NCBI RefSeq assembly: GCF_048159605.1
Contig: NZ_JBLREB010000001.1
Span: 434,001-498,000, forward strand
Length of the DNA: 64,000 nucleotides
Reading direction: 5' to 3'
From: Ectobacillus polymachus
Lineage (GTDB): Bacteria; Bacillota; Bacilli; Bacillales; Bacillaceae_G
The notes beneath the pieces were generated by a model. That model had not been told where the DNA came from. It did not search any database and worked only from the letters and a program-made list of their open reading frames with translations. Shown here piece by piece: positions 8,709 to 17,539 of this stretch. Numbering within the stretch: position 1 is the first letter of the stretch; each line of letters starts with the position of its first letter. A program made the translations under genes and the position numbers.

Positions 8709-9152
8709 CTACTCCATCTTCATAATTGCTGCTGTACCTTCTACAACCATTTGATTTTGCTGATTGTAGATGTTTGTTTGCAGCGTAATTATTTTTTTGT
8801 CATCCCTTTTCTTTATCACTTCTGCAACTACTCGAATTGTATCTCCAATCGCAACAGGTGCTTTAAAAGCGACATGTTGGGAGAGATAGATCGTATTTTT
8901 TCCCGGTAATTTTGTTCCTAATACTGTTGAGATAAAACTGGCTATGAGCATACCATGAGCGATTCTTTTTTGAAACATGGTTGTAGCTGCATACGTTTCA
9001 TCCACATGCATTGGATTTACATCACCAGTGAGGGTTGCAAATGCATCAATCACTTCTTCGGTAATCGTTTTTGTAACTATAGCTTGATCACCTATGGCAA
9101 TGTCATTATACCGAACTTCAGGAACGCGTTTAGACTGCTCGCGAAGATTCAT
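8709..9152 (-). CDS. phaJ: (R)-specific enoyl-CoA hydratase PhaJ
   Basis: MaoC-like hot-dog hydratase supplying (R)-3-hydroxyacyl-CoA from beta-oxidation to PHA synthase. The 147 residues contain the hydratase-2 motif with catalytic Asp and His (GDVNPMHVDETYA, then RIAHGML). GGAGGA precedes the ATG. It is the last gene of the leftward phaQ-phaP-phaJ set and lies opposite phaRBC, an arrangement known from the Bacillus cereus group. Confidence 0.88.
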   Translation of the reverse strand: MNLREQSKRVPEVRYNDIAIGDQAIVTKTITEEVIDAFATLTGDVNPMHVDETYAATTMFQKRIAHGMLIASFISTVLGTKLPGKNTIYLSQHVAFKAPVAIGDTIRVVAEVIKKRDDKKIITLQTNIYNQQNQMVVEGTAAIMKME

Positions 9153-9232
9153 GTCTTCCTCCTTTTTCTGTTTGTAGAAAAGATATAAGGAGCGAATCGG
9201 ACGAGGTATACTGGTAAAACTTATTTTTCTAC

Positions 9233-9754
9233 TTAAACAGTTGGCATTAGCTTGCTTGTATTTTCTTCGAACTTTTTCATAGTATCTAGTTGCATTGCTT
9301 GCAAGTCTTTAAAAAAGGACTCAATTTGCTCCTGTGCAGCATCACGTTGTTGTTGTTGCTGCGAAATCCACTGGGTATAAAATTCTTCAAGTTGACTGCT
9401 TGCTTGTGAAAGTAAGGATAGAGAAGTTTTAGTAGGAGCTAGTGTCATGCTTTGTACTTGGTCAGATAGTTCATTCCATTTTTCTTGCCATTGTTGAACT
9501 TGTTCTGCATAAGATGTTCCAGCAATTCCGCTTACATAATCACTATACTGAGTTTGCATCTGTAACGTGACTTGTTTCCATTCTTTTTCTACATTATCCA
9601 TGCTTTCTCTTATCTTTTCAATTGCATCTTGTTGTTGTTTGAAGCTGTCTACCGTAAGTTGCTCTACTTGTTTTCCAGCTGTAGAAAGTAAAGATAGGGA
9701 TTGAGTCCAGTTATTCCAAAATGCTTCTACCATTTCATTCGGTTTCATTTCCAT
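9233..9754 (-). CDS. phaP: Phasin PhaP
   Basis: Granule-coating protein of polyhydroxybutyrate inclusions. The 173 residues are Gln/Glu-rich, helical and amphipathic, with heptad patterns and a QQQQQ run, as in Bacillus phasins; there is no signal peptide or membrane helix. AGGAGG lies 10 nt before the ATG. It sits 39 bp downstream of phaQ and is probably controlled by PhaQ. Confidence 0.87.
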   Translation of the reverse strand: MEMKPNEMVEAFWNNWTQSLSLLSTAGKQVEQLTVDSFKQQQDAIEKIRESMDNVEKEWKQVTLQMQTQYSDYVSGIAGTSYAEQVQQWQEKWNELSDQVQSMTLAPTKTSLSLLSQASSQLEEFYTQWISQQQQQRDAAQEQIESFFKDLQAMQLDTMKKFEENTSKLMPTV

Positions 9755-9793
9755 AGTGTTTCATCCTCCTAAAAGTTTATGTGTGAATGCAGA

Positions 9794-10228
9794 TTATTCT
9801 GCAGAATCACCTTCAGATGGTTCTGAGTCTTTCGCTTTAGGTAATGGGAAAAAAGCATTTGTGTATAATTGGAAGAACGTTCCTAACATTTGCTGATATT
9901 GCGAAAAAGAGGTAGCGGACGTTTCCAAATATTTTTCCCCATACTCTGTTAAGGAATAAATACGCTTAGCAGGGCCATCTTCACTAGTATCCCAAGTAGA
10001 GGAGATGAGATTTTCCTTTTCTAATTTGCGCAACGTTCGATACACATTGCCTTGATCAATGGATGAAAACCCCATGTCCATCAACATCTGGATCAGCTTG
10101 TAGCCGTGTAAGCTCCATCCTTTTAAACAAAGAAGTAAGAATGGAACAAGGAAATTTTTCGGCATTGCATTCAGATGTATGGTAGAGCGCTCTTCAGGTT
10201 GTTTTGGCTGACTTTGGTCTTTTGGCAT
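9794..10228 (-). CDS. phaQ: PadR-family PHB-responsive repressor PhaQ
   Basis: Winged-helix repressor of the PadR family, known in Bacillus megaterium to repress phaQ-phaP and to respond to PHB. The 144-residue protein has a proline-rich N-terminus, then the PadR winged helix (about 25-105; GYKLIQMLMDMGF, then GNVYRTLRKLEKENLI) and a C-terminal dimerisation helix. It is first in the leftward unit. A perfect inverted repeat lies ~37 bp upstream in the shared phaQ/phaR control region. Confidence 0.9.
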   Translation of the reverse strand: MPKDQSQPKQPEERSTIHLNAMPKNFLVPFLLLCLKGWSLHGYKLIQMLMDMGFSSIDQGNVYRTLRKLEKENLISSTWDTSEDGPAKRIYSLTEYGEKYLETSATSFSQYQQMLGTFFQLYTNAFFPLPKAKDSEPSEGDSAE

Positions 10229-10264
10229 ACTATCACCTCGTAAAAAACATGTGTGTATCTATAT

Positions 10265-10277
10265 GTGTAATTTACAC
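10265..10277. promoter_or_regulatory. Candidate PhaQ operator
   Basis: Perfect inverted repeat GTGTAA-T-TTACAC in the 177-bp divergent region between phaQ and phaR. Position and symmetry fit a PadR-type operator; binding by PhaQ is inference. Confidence 0.5.
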
Positions 10278-10405
10278 TTAGGTGTTTAAAAAGTCAACAA
10301 AAATGTTTTTATTTGTAAAAAAATAAAAATAATTCTTGCTAGTACATATAAAATATTGGAAAATAAAGAAAACAATGTATTACCAAAAAGGAGGAGTGTG
10401 GTACG

Positions 10406-10903
10406 ATGGCTGATCAAAACTTCGATCCGCTGAAGACGTGGAAGCAAGCGTATGACCAAACTGAAAAGCTTTGGGGAAAGACGCTGAATGAAACGATCAA
10501 AACAGAGGAATATTCCGCATGGATGGGCAGTGTATTAGATGTAAATTTGTTTTATCAAAAGGTAACGAATGATATGACAAAAGGATACTTAGAGAAGGTT
10601 AATCTTCCAACACAAGATGATATTGCTAGAGTAGCTGCACTTGTAGTGAATTTAGAAAATAAAGTCGATAACATGGAAGATCTTCTAGAAGAAAAAATTC
10701 AAGTTTTTGAACAATCCTCTGCAAAGCGGGATTTGACAAAGTTAAAAAGTGATATGCGTTCACTAGAAACCAAACTTGATAAAATAATGGAACTTCTAGA
10801 GAACCAAAAGAACCAAAATAACCAAAAGAACCAAAATAACCAAAAGAACCAAAATAACCAAAAGAACCAAAAGAATGAAAGCTTGTCGGAACAAAACAAT
10901 TAA
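10406..10903 (+). CDS. phaR: Class IV PHA synthase subunit PhaR
   Basis: Obligatory partner of PhaC in class IV PHA synthase. The 165 residues begin with the conserved DPLKTWKQAYDQTEKLWG region and continue as a helical, coiled-coil-like protein. The C-terminus is unusual: residues ~133-157 are a repeat of Q-K-N-Q-N-N units encoded by an 18-bp tandem DNA repeat. GGAGGAGTG precedes the ATG. It starts the rightward phaR-phaB-phaC operon. Confidence 0.92.
   Translation: MADQNFDPLKTWKQAYDQTEKLWGKTLNETIKTEEYSAWMGSVLDVNLFYQKVTNDMTKGYLEKVNLPTQDDIARVAALVVNLENKVDNMEDLLEEKIQVFEQSSAKRDLTKLKSDMRSLETKLDKIMELLENQKNQNNQKNQNNQKNQNNQKNQKNESLSEQNN
10801..10874 (+). repeat. 18-bp tandem repeat in the phaR 3' end
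   Basis: About three and a half copies of AACCAAAATAACCAAAAG, with degenerate edge copies. The unit is a multiple of three, so copy-number change would lengthen or shorten the tail without a frameshift. Confidence 0.9.
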
Positions 10904-10950
10904 TAAGCGGTAACGATAGCAATACAAGATAAAGAAAGGGGAGAAGATTT

Positions 10951-11691
10951 ATGACATTAGAAGGCAAAGTAGCGATTATAACAGGTGGAGCAAGAGGAAT
11001 AGGAGAAGCCATTACAAGAGCGCTTGCAAATGAAGGTGCAAAGGTTGTTATTAATTATAATAGCAGTAAAGAAGAAGCGGAAGAGCTTGTAAAATCCCTA
11101 GTGACTGAAGGGAAAGAAGCGATTGCAATGCAAGCTGATGTTTCAAAGGTGGAGGATGCAAATCGTCTTATTTCCTCTACATGGGAAACGTTTGGACAAC
11201 TTGACATACTTGTTAATAATGCCGGTATTACAAGAGACCGTACTTTCAAAAAATTGAATCGTGAAGACTGGGATCGTGTTATTGATGTGAACCTTAGCAG
11301 TGTTTTTAATACAACGAGTGCTGTACTTCCTTACATAGCACAGTCAGAAAATGGAAGAATTATTAATATTTCATCCATCATTGGACAAGCTGGCGGTTTC
11401 GGTCAGACTAACTATGCAGCAGCAAAGGCCGGAATAATTGGATTTACGAAATCATTAGCACTTGAGCTTGCAAAAACAAATGTTACGGTAAATGCTATTT
11501 GCCCAGGATTTATTGATACGGATATGGTAGCAGAAATCCCTGATTCGGTTCGTGACCAAATTGTAGCGAAAATACCAAAAAAACGTTTTGGTATGCCAAA
11601 TGAAATTGCTCAAGGGGTAGTCTTTCTTTGCAAAAATGGAGCCTATATTACTGGGCAGCAGCTTAATATTAACGGCGGTTTATATATGTGA
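10951..11691 (+). CDS. phaB: Acetoacetyl-CoA reductase PhaB
   Basis: NADPH-dependent short-chain dehydrogenase that makes (R)-3-hydroxybutyryl-CoA for PHB. The 246 residues show the nucleotide motif TGGARGIGEA near the N-terminus, NNAG, the active-site Ser in NISSIIG, and YAAAK with catalytic Tyr near 155 and Lys near 159. FabG proteins share these motifs, but the position between phaR and phaC settles the role. Confidence 0.93.
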   Translation: MTLEGKVAIITGGARGIGEAITRALANEGAKVVINYNSSKEEAEELVKSLVTEGKEAIAMQADVSKVEDANRLISSTWETFGQLDILVNNAGITRDRTFKKLNREDWDRVIDVNLSSVFNTTSAVLPYIAQSENGRIINISSIIGQAGGFGQTNYAAAKAGIIGFTKSLALELAKTNVTVNAICPGFIDTDMVAEIPDSVRDQIVAKIPKKRFGMPNEIAQGVVFLCKNGAYITGQQLNINGGLYM

Positions 11692-11743
11692 GGATGTACT
11701 TACATCTTAAAGTGCACTCTTTTGAACAAAGGGGGAAATAAAA

Positions 11744-12829
11744 GTGATATCAGTAAAAGAAGAATTGGAAAAGCAGTGGGAAAATGTTCCTGAGGAATAT
11801 CGAAATGTTTATAACCGTATGAAGCGTGTTTCGAATGTACTTTGGCGAGAGCCAGAACCACAAGTTGGTCTTTCTCCAAAGGAAATCATTTGGACGAAAA
11901 ATAAAAGTAAATTGTATCGCTATGTTTCAAAGAATAAGGTAACGAAGAAGGTTCCAATCCTGCTTATTTATGCGCTTATTAACAAGCCATTTATTCTGGA
12001 TTTAACTCCTGGTAATAGCTTAGTTGAATATTTAGTAGAACGTGGCCACGATGTCTATCTATTAGATTGGGGAACGTTTGGACCTGAGGATCGTAACCTC
12101 AAATTTGATGATTTTGTTATGGATTATATCGGGAAAGCAGTTAAAAAAGTTCTTCGGGTATCAGGTGCTAATGAAATTTCTTTGCTTGGCTATTGTATGG
12201 GTGGTACGTTGACGTCCATTTATGCAGCGCTTCATCCTCAAGTTCCAATTCGAAATATTATCTTTTTAACAAGTCCATTTGATTTTTCCGACATTGGACT
12301 ATACGGTCCCTTACTGGATGAGCGTTATTTTAATTTAGATAAAGCAGTAGATACGTATGGAAATATCCCGCCGGAAATGATTGATTTCGGTAACAAAATG
12401 CTAAAGCCGATTACAAATTTTGCTGGCCCATATGTTGCACTTATGGATCGTTCTGATAACGAGCAATTTGTACAAAGCTGGAAGCTTGTGCAACGATGGG
12501 TAGGAGAGGGCATTCCATTTCCTGGTGAAGCATATCGCCAATGGATTCGGGATTTCTATCAACAAAACAAGCTGATAAAAGGGGAATTACTAATTCGAGG
12601 TCAGGAAGTAAAATTAGAAAATATTAAAGCAAATGTGTTAAATATATCTGGAAAGCGTGACCACATTGCCTTGCCATGTCAAGTAGAAGCACTTCATCAA
12701 CATATTTCAAGCACAGATGCTACGTATGTATGTATTCCAACCGGACATATGAGCATCGTGTATGGACCTACGGCTATTAAGCAAACCTATCCGACAATTG
12801 GCGATTGGCTTGAGGAACATTCCTCTTAA
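11744..12829 (+). CDS. phaC: Class IV poly(3-hydroxyalkanoate) synthase PhaC
   Basis: Alpha/beta-hydrolase that polymerises hydroxyacyl-CoA on the granule surface, working with PhaR. The 361-residue protein has the lipase-box variant GYCMGG with nucleophile Cys151, Asp306 (GKRDHIAL) and His335 (PTGHMS), the triad expected for class III/IV enzymes. Start is GTG after AAAGGGGG. It ends the operon with a classical terminator. Confidence 0.95.
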   Translation: MISVKEELEKQWENVPEEYRNVYNRMKRVSNVLWREPEPQVGLSPKEIIWTKNKSKLYRYVSKNKVTKKVPILLIYALINKPFILDLTPGNSLVEYLVERGHDVYLLDWGTFGPEDRNLKFDDFVMDYIGKAVKKVLRVSGANEISLLGYCMGGTLTSIYAALHPQVPIRNIIFLTSPFDFSDIGLYGPLLDERYFNLDKAVDTYGNIPPEMIDFGNKMLKPITNFAGPYVALMDRSDNEQFVQSWKLVQRWVGEGIPFPGEAYRQWIRDFYQQNKLIKGELLIRGQEVKLENIKANVLNISGKRDHIALPCQVEALHQHISSTDATYVCIPTGHMSIVYGPTAIKQTYPTIGDWLEEHSS

Positions 12830-12840
12830 TTTCCTATTCC

Positions 12841-12872
12841 AAAAGGACCGTTCATAACGGTCCTTTTTTTTT
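12841..12872 (+). terminator. Intrinsic terminator of phaRBC
   Basis: AAAGGACCGTT pairs with AACGGTCCTTT around CAT, followed by a run of T. Confidence 0.9.
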
Positions 12873-12917
12873 TACCCTCTAGAATACGCAAAGGTGAAGT
12901 AAAAGGGGACTCTCCTC

Positions 12918-13295
12918 CTAGTCGTTGATACCAGCTTGCGGATGCATAAAAGTATCCGTTTCAAGTTTGCTTTTCTTAGAAGCGGTATCGTACTTACCTT
13001 CGTTTTTCCTTTTCTTTTCTTCTAGAATTTCTTGGTTTTCTCTTGAAGTCCAGCCAATGTCATTTGTCGGATGAACCCATTGGTCACCAGCCATAATAGC
13101 TGGATCCACATCGGTACTCCAGTTTTGAAGCGGACTGTTTTCGGAGTTGTAGAAACTATCTCCAATCACGACACCATGTTCATTTACAAATGGCGGTTTC
13201 ATCTTTATTCCTGTGTTTTTAAAGGAAGGAAAATTCATTTGATGCGGCAATGTTTCATCCAAAATAGGGGAGTTCTTTTCGGGTTTATCCGTCAT
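12918..13295 (-). CDS. DUF3905-like small protein
   Basis: A soluble, hydrophilic 125-residue protein with no membrane segment. It contains WSTDVDPAIMAGDQWVHPTNDIGW and a Lys/Glu-rich C-terminal third. It resembles Bacillus proteins annotated DUF3905, which are mostly spore formers; the match is from memory and function is unknown. ATG 13295 is chosen because GGAGGAG is 9 nt upstream; an upstream in-frame TTG would overlap that site. Confidence 0.6.
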   Translation of the reverse strand: MTDKPEKNSPILDETLPHQMNFPSFKNTGIKMKPPFVNEHGVVIGDSFYNSENSPLQNWSTDVDPAIMAGDQWVHPTNDIGWTSRENQEILEEKKRKNEGKYDTASKKSKLETDTFMHPQAGIND

Positions 13296-13461
13296 ATGAA
13301 CAATCTCCTCCAAACGTAAGGATCTGCATTCATAGATGCATTACGAATAGTTTGCCCGCTTTGTCCCTTATTTTTCATAATATTCTACGTTAATAATTGC
13401 CACTTGTATTTGTTACAGCTTGTTTCATACTAACAGGGAAATGAAAAAAGAGGTGATTATC

Positions 13462-13614
13462 TTGAAGCGAAAAGTAGCGGGGCAAGCAGCTTTAGTAAAT
13501 AATTCAACGCCGAAGGAAAGTTTACCGAAAGGCGAGTTTCCTGCCAGTTATCGTAACGAAGAGGTTGCAAAGTATGCGAATCGAAATTCGAAGAAGGGTA
13601 GACAAAATTCATAA
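13462..13614 (+). CDS. Small basic protein, unknown function
   Basis: A 50-residue Lys/Asn/Ser-rich basic protein (begins MKRKVAGQAALVNN) with no membrane segment. The TTG start has AGAGGTG at 6 nt, and a terminator follows immediately. Size and composition resemble minor spore proteins, but I do not recognise a specific ssp family. Confidence 0.55.
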   Translation: MKRKVAGQAALVNNSTPKESLPKGEFPASYRNEEVAKYANRNSKKGRQNS

Positions 13615-13640
13615 AAGGAAGCAGTGGTATGCTTCCTTTT
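13613..13640. terminator. Bidirectional terminator
   Basis: AAAAGGAAGC and GCTTCCTTTT pair around AGTGGTAT. It separates the small basic protein gene from the convergent radical SAM gene. Confidence 0.8.
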
Positions 13641-13643
13641 ATT

Positions 13644-15413
13644 CTAATTCAATATGGCATTAAACGTTTCTAGTGGCGAACTAAATAGCTCGCATTGTAA
13701 AGATTTTGGATTGTAATATGCAAGTACGATTGATGGCTCTGGAACAATAGTTTTTGTTAGTAAAAATGTATGGAAATCGAAAGGAATGAATTCCAAAATG
13801 GTATGTTTATATAGGTCTTTTTCCTTTAAGGAAAGTGTCGCAAACGTTTCTCCTAACAGATGAGGCTGAGCTTCCATTTCCTCATATAACGAAGCTACAT
13901 GCTGCTTTGGAATACGCTCATCCCACCAAGGTTTTCGAGGCTTGTACTTATGACTTCGTAAATAATCTATCTTCATAAAGCCTTTTACGATAGCTAGGTC
14001 TGAAACTTGTTTCATTTCTAAAAATGCATATAGTCTTGTAAATAAATCTTCGAGTTGGTGGCCGATTCGAGACCATCCTCTTTCATCCCAATAGCTTCCG
14101 AATTCTTGAAAAAAGTCAAATGAGGAAGAATAGACTGCTGAAACGATATATTCCATTGTGTAGTCCATTCGATGATCATTCCAATATTTTTCAAGCACAT
14201 CCTCAACTTGTTTAATCCGAATAATATCCTCAAACGGAAGAACGTTATTGCCAAGGATTTCGTATGGTGCTTGATCCATGTACGTATAATTATGGTCATT
14301 CGCTCGTAGGCGAAGACCCGTACCACGGAGCATTTTTAAAAAACCAAGCTGCAGCTCCTCAGGACGCATAGCAAATACATCATTAAAGGTTTTAGTAAAG
14401 GAAGTGTAGTCTTCCTCTGGTAGACCCGCAATTAAATCCAGGTGCTGATCAATTTTTTTTCCTTTTTTCACCAGCATGACCGTTCTCGTTAGTTTTTCGA
14501 AATTTTGTTTTCGCTTTACAAGCTCATTTGTTTGTTCATTGGTAGATTGAACTCCTATTTCAAAGCGGAATAAGCCAGGAGGCGCTTCTTTGTTTAGAAA
14601 TTCTATAACTTCCGGCCGCATAATATCGGCTGTAATTTCAAACTGAAAGACGGTTCCAGGACGATGCTCGTCGATAAGAAATTGGAACATATCCATTGCA
14701 TAGCTACGGCTTATATTGAAGGTACGGTCGACAAATTTAAATACACGTGCACCGTTTTGCATAAGGTATCGAATATCATCTTTAATTCGTTCACGATCAA
14801 AATAGCGTACACCTACTTCAATCGATGACAGACAGAATTGACAGTTGAACGGACATCCACGGCTCGTTTCAATATATGTAATACGTTTACCTAGGTGAGG
14901 CAGGTCCTCCTTAAAACGGTAAGGGGATGGCAGCTGCGATAAATTAAGCTTTTCTCGTTGCGGTTTAACGACAAATGTACCGTCTGTTTTCATGTAGGCT
15001 AGCCCATCCAATTGTTCGTAATCCTGATTCCCATCTATTTCAGATAGGAGAGATTTTACACTTGCTTCTCCTTCCCCTACAATGATGAAATCAATTTCAG
15101 GGACACGTTCAAGCCATTCTTTCACATCGTAAGAGACTTCAGGTCCACCAACAAATATGATAAGTTTTGGATTAATTTTTTTAAGCATTTTTATTACAGA
15201 AATGGTTTCTTCAATATTCCAAATGTAACAGCTGAATCCAATCACGTCTGGCTGCTTGCGAAATAGATCCGTTATAATGTTCATAGCCGGATCTTTGATT
15301 GTATATTCTGCAAGAGTAATATCATATTCTGGTGCTGCATACGCCTTTATGTATCGAATCGCTAAGTTTGTATGAATATATTTTGCGTTCAAGGTGCTAA
15401 TCACAACATTCAT
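13644..15413 (-). CDS. B12-binding-domain radical SAM protein
   Basis: A 589-residue protein with an N-terminal cobalamin-binding-like Rossmann domain (about 1-140), a radical SAM domain with the cluster motif CPFNCQFC (near residue 190), and a C-terminal DUF4080-type region. ATG 15413 follows GAGGG at 8 nt, better than the upstream ATG 15434. Related Bacillus proteins have no established substrate; the class includes methylases and methylthiotransferase-like enzymes, so reaction is unknown. Probably monocistronic. Confidence 0.82.
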   Translation of the reverse strand: MNVVISTLNAKYIHTNLAIRYIKAYAAPEYDITLAEYTIKDPAMNIITDLFRKQPDVIGFSCYIWNIEETISVIKMLKKINPKLIIFVGGPEVSYDVKEWLERVPEIDFIIVGEGEASVKSLLSEIDGNQDYEQLDGLAYMKTDGTFVVKPQREKLNLSQLPSPYRFKEDLPHLGKRITYIETSRGCPFNCQFCLSSIEVGVRYFDRERIKDDIRYLMQNGARVFKFVDRTFNISRSYAMDMFQFLIDEHRPGTVFQFEITADIMRPEVIEFLNKEAPPGLFRFEIGVQSTNEQTNELVKRKQNFEKLTRTVMLVKKGKKIDQHLDLIAGLPEEDYTSFTKTFNDVFAMRPEELQLGFLKMLRGTGLRLRANDHNYTYMDQAPYEILGNNVLPFEDIIRIKQVEDVLEKYWNDHRMDYTMEYIVSAVYSSSFDFFQEFGSYWDERGWSRIGHQLEDLFTRLYAFLEMKQVSDLAIVKGFMKIDYLRSHKYKPRKPWWDERIPKQHVASLYEEMEAQPHLLGETFATLSLKEKDLYKHTILEFIPFDFHTFLLTKTIVPEPSIVLAYYNPKSLQCELFSSPLETFNAILN

Positions 15414-15721
15414 TTTATCTACCCTCAATTTCATAGTGCTTATAGTTCTTTTCTAGTATAGGCAATTATAATCAAAAAGAGCAAGTTTATGCTTATGAAT
15501 CTTAAAATCCCTTCTAAAAGGGCTTTTTTTTACACAAAATTTCCATTAAAATAAAAGGTAAATGTAGGGAATTGATATATGGATAGAGTGAAAAACGATT
15601 GACAAACAAATTTCTGCATGTGATAATTCAATTAAATTTTAAGAATTATCCAAAAATTTAAAACGAGTTGAGTTTAAATAGATGAACCCGAATTTCATAG
15701 AATAATGCGGAGGTGTACAGG
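15414..15721. other. 308-bp intergenic region
   Basis: AT-rich divergent promoter region. It holds a small rightward hairpin with a T-run (see 15508-15533) but no supported ORF. I see no clear operator. Confidence 0.5.
15508..15533 (+). terminator. Terminator-like hairpin
   Basis: CCCTT-CTAA-AAGGG followed by CTTTTTTTT. No gene ends here on the plus strand, so it may be an attenuator or terminate a leader RNA. Confidence 0.4.
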
Positions 15722-16351
15722 ATGCTATTTTTTTTACGAAAATGGCAGGAACTACGTGATGTGAAAATGGAGCTTGCCTTGCGTGATTGGTTTTATGGCA
15801 CGAAAATTAGTTTGTCTATGAAAGCATCAGATGATCCGCTTACATTTTTCATTAATGTAGAGGGAAAAGATAAAGGATTGTGTGCTGAAGACGACTTTAT
15901 CGTTATTAATGCTGCGTGCGAACCTGTTTTTGAAATGGATGTTAAACCAGCATCTGAAGCATTATTACATTCTATCATATATCAAAATACGAACGCTGGT
16001 TGCATTTTGCAAGTGCAGACGGTGGATTGTCATCTTGTTACTGAAATTTATGGGGAGCAAAAAGCGGTTGTTTTTGATCCGAAGAATGTTGCACGTGTTT
16101 TTGCAAAGGATGGAGTAGAAAGTATCAAAATTCCAATTGTTGAAACAAAACAAGAGTTTGAAGAGTTACTATCCAAGGATACGACTCTTTTCTCAGGTCG
16201 TAGAGGAGCATTATTAATAGAAGAGTATGGTTTGATTGTGTGGGCTAGTACACCTGAAGAAACGAGAAGATGGTTAGAAGGCATTGAATATTTAATGAAT
16301 TATCATGTTAAGTTGCTCATGATTAAAGGAGCCCGAAGTTCTGTTATTTAA
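15722..16351 (+). CDS. MtnB-like class II aldolase-fold protein lacking metal ligands
   Basis: A 209-residue protein that aligns along its length with methylthioribulose-1-phosphate dehydratase (MtnB): WQELRDVKMELALRDWF, GKDK, NTNAGC, and the GALLI region are all recognisable. The zinc site is gone. The family HVHT motif is QVQT here (Q97, Q99), the later N-H-G is E-Y-G (Y169), the SGN phosphate loop is replaced, and the family Ser-Ala-Glu-Thr is ASEA. The frame is intact, with GCGGAGG 8 nt before ATG 15722. No mtn genes adjoin it. It is probably not an MtnB enzyme; regulatory or neofunctionalised role is inference. Confidence 0.75.
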   Translation: MLFFLRKWQELRDVKMELALRDWFYGTKISLSMKASDDPLTFFINVEGKDKGLCAEDDFIVINAACEPVFEMDVKPASEALLHSIIYQNTNAGCILQVQTVDCHLVTEIYGEQKAVVFDPKNVARVFAKDGVESIKIPIVETKQEFEELLSKDTTLFSGRRGALLIEEYGLIVWASTPEETRRWLEGIEYLMNYHVKLLMIKGARSSVI

Positions 16352-16359
16352 TCCTTTTG

Positions 16360-16400
16360 CACTCTGAGGGTGACTTACACGTAAGTGACCTAAGTGAGTG
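16360..16400 (+). terminator. Long imperfect hairpin after the MtnB-like gene
   Basis: CACTC...GAGTG outer arms and GTGACTTAC-AC-GTAAGTGAC inner arms with one mismatch, followed by TTTTAC. Likely terminator. Confidence 0.5.
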
Positions 16401-16458
16401 TTTTACGATAAGTACAAATATGTAAGCGCTTTATTCACGGCGTTTAAAGATAAAGTTG

Positions 16459-16491
16459 CCCGTAATCGAATTCACTATGTTCAATTACGGG
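16459..16491. terminator. Hairpin terminator of the convergent deacetylase gene
   Basis: CCCGTAAT pairs with ATTACGGG. It is 14 bp beyond the stop of the leftward gene. Confidence 0.65.
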
Positions 16492-16504
16492 TCGATATTT
16501 TATC

Positions 16505-17251
16505 TTACTTTTGTTTTTCTGCGAGTTTGGATACAAAAACAAACGTTGCTTCTTGTTTTAAATTTGGAATGTTTGTCCGGATCACACTTGATGTAATTTC
16601 ACCGGGAGGACCAACATGACCAATTATAACTGTCGTATTGGCTGTTTTTACTCTTTTCAATAGAAGAGCAGCTTGTTTTGCAATATGGGTATGGGTATAT
16701 TGATCATCAAAAAACATATTGTTTTCAATAACCGGAACCCCTAGTTCTTTTGCGATAGGAAGTACCTTGCTTTTGGAATTTGTTTTGCTATCTAGATAAA
16801 AGAAGCCATGTGTTTTGCATACAGATAATACTATACGCATTACCCTCTCATCTGCAGTAGCCTTTGAGCCCATATGATTGTTCATTCCAATGGCATGAGG
16901 GACATCAGCTATCGCCATTTCTACTCTTTTTTTAATTTCTTCATCGCTTAGATCCGTTGTTATTGCATTTGGTCCAAGCCAGCTTTTTTTTCCACGAATC
17001 GGCTCCATTGGGAGATGAACCAGTACCTCATACCCTTTTTTATGTGCCATTTCCGCATCTTGTTTTGTAGAAGGTAAGAACGGCATCACGGCAATGGAGA
17101 GTGGAATGGGCAGGGAAAGCATTTTCTCAGTTCCTTTCATATTGTTGCCAAAATCATCAATAACAATGGCAATTTTCCGTTCTCCTTCCGCATGAGCCAT
17201 AGCAGGAAAAATCAATAGAAAGCAAAGAAAACCTAGTACATATTTTTTCAT
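16505..17251 (-). CDS. Divergent polysaccharide deacetylase, YibQ family
   Basis: A 248-residue exported protein with a clear signal peptide (MKKYVLGFLCFLLIFPAMAHA). The remainder matches divergent polysaccharide deacetylases: IAIVIDDFGNN at the start of the barrel, HLPMEP, GMNNHMGS, FYLDSKT and VIIGHVGP. AGAGAGGA precedes the ATG. It acts outside the membrane, presumably on a glycan; substrate is unknown. Monocistronic. Confidence 0.85.
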   Translation of the reverse strand: MKKYVLGFLCFLLIFPAMAHAEGERKIAIVIDDFGNNMKGTEKMLSLPIPLSIAVMPFLPSTKQDAEMAHKKGYEVLVHLPMEPIRGKKSWLGPNAITTDLSDEEIKKRVEMAIADVPHAIGMNNHMGSKATADERVMRIVLSVCKTHGFFYLDSKTNSKSKVLPIAKELGVPVIENNMFFDDQYTHTHIAKQAALLLKRVKTANTTVIIGHVGPPGEITSSVIRTNIPNLKQEATFVFVSKLAEKQK

Positions 17252-17539
17252 TATCGTAATCCTCTCTTCGGTTAAAGTACGTACTTAGTTTCCACAATCC
17301 CGTCATTTGTAAACCAAAATTTATGTTGAAATATGAAGCATTATGGTAGTACTTATAAAAAATAAAAAAATTGAATAAAAATTATGTCTTTTTTTGCGAT
17401 AGTATTTACAAAGCTAGAATAATTTGTAATAATTTTCAGAGTGAGAGAAAATAAATGTAAATTATAGGAATTCCAGATTGGCAAATCCAATAATCTAAAT
17501 ACGATACCCATAGATTGCAAATTTATGAGGGGGAGAATG

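Noticed and set aside
10626..11012. Long antisense ORF over phaR with Phe/Gly repeats
   Set aside because: It is the mirror of the phaR tandem repeat, with no ribosome site.
12918..13313. TTG start for the DUF3905-like gene
   Set aside because: The TTG overlaps the ribosome site that serves ATG 13295.
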